From: Flavobacterium acetivorans
GTDB lineage: Bacteria; Bacteroidota; Bacteroidia; Flavobacteriales; Flavobacteriaceae
Direction of reading: 5' to 3'
DNA length: 64,000 nucleotides
NCBI RefSeq assembly: GCF_020911885.1
Contig: NZ_CP087132.1
Location: 1,364,001-1,428,000, forward strand
Of this stretch, positions 61,440 to 64,000 are shown piece after piece; positions within the stretch are counted from its first letter, which is position 1, and the number at the start of each line of letters is the position of its first letter. The translations under genes and the position numbers were made by a program. The notes below the pieces were generated by a model. The model searched no databases. It had not been told where the DNA came from and saw only the letters and a list, made by a program, of their open reading frames with translations.

Positions 61440-63563
61440 ATGAAAAAAGGTTGGCTAACTCTCGGTTTATCATTTTTTTGTTTTTTTACTTACTCTCAAA
61501 ATTTAACCAATACCGCTACGAAATCTAATTTTTCTGCCGAACGTTTTCCTGTTTTTCCTTCTTGTGCTACTTTAGAAGACAATGAATTGGAAAACTGTTT
61601 TTATGCGAAGGTACAAGAGCATGTTTTTGAAAATTTTGTTGTTGCTGAGAATTTGATACAAAATCATTTTAAAGGAAGTCTTAAAGTACTATTTGAAGTA
61701 GATGAGAAAGGTGTGTTTAAAGTGATTTATGTAAATGCTTTGGATGACGCACTGATTCAGGAAGCGAAAAGGGTGTTTGCTAAGTTTCCTAAGATTGTTT
61801 CGGCGACTTATGATGGGAAGCCCACTTATTCAAAATACAATATAACCATTGAAATTCCATTAAAAAGTCCTGACATTTTAGCTGCTGAAGCTTTGGCTAA
61901 AGCCGATATTTTACAGAGTAATACGAAACAACTTACGGAGTTGGATAGTATTGTGTATAAAAAATACAAGAATCCAGAATATGAAAGTCATTTAAATATT
62001 CCTTTCTCTCATAGTTATTATGCGCAATTTGATTCCTCGTTGAACCGAGTGGGAAGTAATAATCATACAGCGTCTAAGCCCTATACTTATGCTGAAGTTG
62101 CTAAATACTATGACCTAAAAGGAGTGAATGATAAACTTAAAAAAAATGCTTCTGGCTGGTGGGCCAGAAAATTATGGAATGAAAATATGGTGGAAATTCA
62201 AGGCGAGGATTATTGGTTTGCTTTGAATCCTATTTTGGATTTACAACTAGGGAAGGCCTCACAAAATAAAGCTTCGTACACCTACGTAAATACGCGAGCG
62301 ATTAATTTCAGAGGTGGATTGGGAAAACAATTAAATTTTACCACAACTATTTTCGAAAGTCAAGGACGTTTTGCTGATTATTTTAATGATTATGCTAAGT
62401 CTATTATGCCGGCTGGAGGCAATCCTGCCATTATTCCGGGGATGGGCATCGCTAAAGATTTTAAAACGGATGCCTATGATTTCCCTTTGTCGGAAGCTAA
62501 TTTGACTTTTGCACCTACAAAACACATCGATTTACAGTTGGGTTATGGCAGGAATTTTATAGGTGATGGTTATCGTTCTTTGTTGGGAAGTGATGGAGCT
62601 AGTCCATATCCTTATTTTAAGCTGAACACCAATTTTTGGAAAATAAAATACACCAATACTTATATGTGGCTTAAAGATGTTAGGCCAGCAGTTACGCTCG
62701 AAAGAACTTATGCAACTAAGTTTATGGCTAACCATTATTTAAGTTGGAATGTGTCTAATAAATTAAATCTTGGTTTTTTTGAATCGGTGATTTGGACAAA
62801 TACAAATGACCGAGGTTTTGATGCGAGTTTTGTAAATCCAATTATTTTTTATCGATCTGTTGAGTTTGCTTCCTCGGCTAGGACAGGAAATGCGCTTTTG
62901 GGTTTGTCATTTAAATACAAATTGAATAATCATATTAATCTTTACGGTCAGTTTCTTTTGGATGAATTTTCACTTGGAGATATCAAGAATGGAGATAATA
63001 GTTGGAGAAATAAATACGGATATCAATTAGGGGCTAAATATTACAATGCTTTTAAGGTAGATAATTTATTGTTGCAGCTCGAATACAATCATGTAAGACC
63101 TTATGTGTATTCTCATAGTGAGCCTGTTACTAATTATGGGCATAATAACCAAAGTGTGGGGCATCAATGGGGCGGGAATTTTAAAGAGTTTATTGCAATA
63201 GCGCGTTATCATAAGGATCGGTATTTTGGTGATGCCAAAATTACTTTAGGAACTAGAGGTCTGGATTTTGATACAGTAGAAGATAATTTTAATTATGGCG
63301 GAAATATTTATAAAGATTATGATGAAAAAAGGCCTTTTGATTCCGGTGTAAAAGTAGGTCAGGGAAATAAGACGAATGTTTTTATGGTGGACATTCAGGG
63401 AGGCTATTTGGTAAATCCGGCGACTAATCTAAAGCTTTTTGGAAGTTATATTTACAGGAATTTTGACCCGAAAATGAATACTGCGGCTACTTTTAATCAA
63501 AGCACAAATTGGTTTGCTTTAGGTTTAAGGTCTGATGTTTTTAATTGGTATTTTGATTATTAA
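61440..63563 (+). CDS. remB: RemB-like outer-membrane gliding protein with N-terminal TonB-C-like domain
   Basis: A 707-residue exported protein. The signal peptide is MKKGWLTLGLSFFCFFTYSQ. Residues about 33-140 read like a TonB C-terminal domain (ERFPVFPSCATL, ENCFYAKVQEHVFENF, LKVLFEVDEKGVFKVIYVN, IQEAKRVFAKFPKIVSATYDGKPTYSKYNITIEIPL). From about 230 on it is a large beta-barrel of the Wzi-like type (FALNPILDLQLGK, RAINFRGGLGKQL, LQLGYGRNFIGDGYRSLLGSD) ending in FDY. The name follows from the position after sprA-gcvH-vanZ-deoC, as I recall for F. johnsoniae, where RemB is a gliding cell-surface protein. Confidence 0.78.
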   Translation: MKKGWLTLGLSFFCFFTYSQNLTNTATKSNFSAERFPVFPSCATLEDNELENCFYAKVQEHVFENFVVAENLIQNHFKGSLKVLFEVDEKGVFKVIYVNALDDALIQEAKRVFAKFPKIVSATYDGKPTYSKYNITIEIPLKSPDILAAEALAKADILQSNTKQLTELDSIVYKKYKNPEYESHLNIPFSHSYYAQFDSSLNRVGSNNHTASKPYTYAEVAKYYDLKGVNDKLKKNASGWWARKLWNENMVEIQGEDYWFALNPILDLQLGKASQNKASYTYVNTRAINFRGGLGKQLNFTTTIFESQGRFADYFNDYAKSIMPAGGNPAIIPGMGIAKDFKTDAYDFPLSEANLTFAPTKHIDLQLGYGRNFIGDGYRSLLGSDGASPYPYFKLNTNFWKIKYTNTYMWLKDVRPAVTLERTYATKFMANHYLSWNVSNKLNLGFFESVIWTNTNDRGFDASFVNPIIFYRSVEFASSARTGNALLGLSFKYKLNNHINLYGQFLLDEFSLGDIKNGDNSWRNKYGYQLGAKYYNAFKVDNLLLQLEYNHVRPYVYSHSEPVTNYGHNNQSVGHQWGGNFKEFIAIARYHKDRYFGDAKITLGTRGLDFDTVEDNFNYGGNIYKDYDEKRPFDSGVKVGQGNKTNVFMVDIQGGYLVNPATNLKLFGSYIYRNFDPKMNTAATFNQSTNWFALGLRSDVFNWYFDY

Positions 63564-63695
63564 TGTTCTTTTTTAGTAAACATGTTTTTTGATGTTTGTT
63601 ATAGGTTCAGGAATCAAGTTTTGCGGGTGTTTTGCTTTTGTTTTTTTCGATTGAAAAAATCTAAATTCTTAATTTCTATTTCTGTATCTAATTTG

Positions 63696-63703
63696 TACCT
63701 TTG
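63696..63703 (+). promoter_or_regulatory. Promoter -7 element of ctaB
   Basis: TACCTTTG matches TAnnTTTG, 33 bp before the TTG start at 63737; -33 element unclear. Confidence 0.5.
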
Positions 63704-63736
63704 CAACAGTTTTGTAAAATCTAAAGAAAAACCGCA

Positions 63737-64000
63737 TTGAATACAATATCAAATACATTTTCCCTTAAAACGGTTTTTTCGGATTTCAAAGAAATCACAA
63801 AAGCAGGGTTGGCTATAAGTGTTTTGTTTTCTTCCATTGCGGGCTACTTCCTGGGGATTGATGATAAACATCCTTTTCAGTGGTCTGTTTTGTTGATGTT
63901 GATTGTTGGAGGTTACTGTATGGTGGGCGCTTCTAATGCTTATAATCAGGTGATCGAAAAGGATTTGGATGCTTTGATGGATCGAACTAAGAATCGTCCG
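63737..64000 (+). CDS. ctaB: Protoheme IX farnesyltransferase, 3' partial
   Basis: Converts heme B to heme O, the precursor of heme A used by the cytochrome oxidase encoded in this window. 88 codons are visible. SDFKEITKAGLAISVLFSSIAGYFLGI is the first helix of UbiA-type prenyltransferases and NAYNQVIEKDLDALMDRTKNRP is the first polyprenyl-diphosphate-binding motif. No ATG is in reach; TTG 63737 gives an N-terminus (NTISNTFSLKTVFSDFKE) of the usual form. The gene runs off the window. Confidence 0.93.
   Translation, partial: MNTISNTFSLKTVFSDFKEITKAGLAISVLFSSIAGYFLGIDDKHPFQWSVLLMLIVGGYCMVGASNAYNQVIEKDLDALMDRTKNRP

Overview
The window is a stretch of chromosome from a member of the Flavobacteriia, most probably the genus Flavobacterium. 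This rests on the low G+C coding style, repeated promoters of the Bacteroidetes form TTG-N18/19-TAnnTTTG, tRNA-Gln without an encoded CCA, the type IX secretion/gliding genes sprA and remB in the order sprA-gcvH-vanZ-deoC-remB, and an alternative complex III operon joined to cytochrome oxidase genes. Genus assignment is inference from family knowledge; no database was searched.

Region by region. 1-6.7 kb: a polyprenylglyceryl-phosphate synthase cut by the window edge, a PnuC-type vitamin transporter overlapping a ribosylnicotinamide-kinase-like/DUF4301 fusion, an ArfB-type ribosome-rescue hydrolase, then a TPP riboswitch and the TonB-dependent receptor it should control, and a convergent Rieske-like lipoprotein. 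6.8-11.7 kb: greA with a hairpin in its leader, HIT hydrolase, a transglutaminase-like secreted protein, an orphan histidine kinase, a flavin reductase-like protein and a DUF3127 protein with an SSB-like tail. 11.7-13.9 kb: a complete ISL3-type (ISAon1-like) insertion sequence with terminal inverted repeats and an 8-bp target duplication, inserted in the last codons of a PAP2 phosphatase gene that also carries a 2-bp frameshift. 13.9-18.1 kb: aat, tag and the ribosomal block rplM-rpsI-rpsB-tsf. 18.3-29.5 kb: a LacI regulator, polA, a membrane metallophosphoesterase, a thioredoxin fold without its cysteines, a polysaccharide deacetylase, a large GT117/DUF2723 membrane protein, tRNA-Gln and a tandem universal stress protein. 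29.6-34.4 kb: rimP-nusA-infB, preceded by a terminator-like hairpin. 34.6-46.6 kb: a SPOR-domain protein and the actABCDEF-coxBA operon, which would oxidise quinol and pass electrons through c-type hemes to an aa3-type oxidase. 46.7-52.5 kb: ruvB, queG, a CBS protein, NADP-malic enzyme and ruvA. 52.5-64 kb: sprA (about 7 kb), gcvH, a VanZ-like protein, a broken outer-membrane-protein remnant, deoC, remB and the start of ctaB, whose product supplies heme O/A for the oxidase.

Most of the window is core metabolism and information processing. I found no CRISPR array, prophage, toxin-antitoxin pair or clear defence island. The most interesting points are regulatory and structural: terminator-like hairpins between promoter and start codon of both greA and rimP-nusA-infB; a precisely delimited IS insertion in an already frameshifted PAP2 gene; a kinase-DUF4301 fusion next to PnuC; 7-bp tandem repeats coding for the signal peptide of the riboswitch-controlled receptor; a TonB-C-like domain at the front of RemB; and two cofactor-less folds (Rieske without its histidines, thioredoxin without its cysteines).
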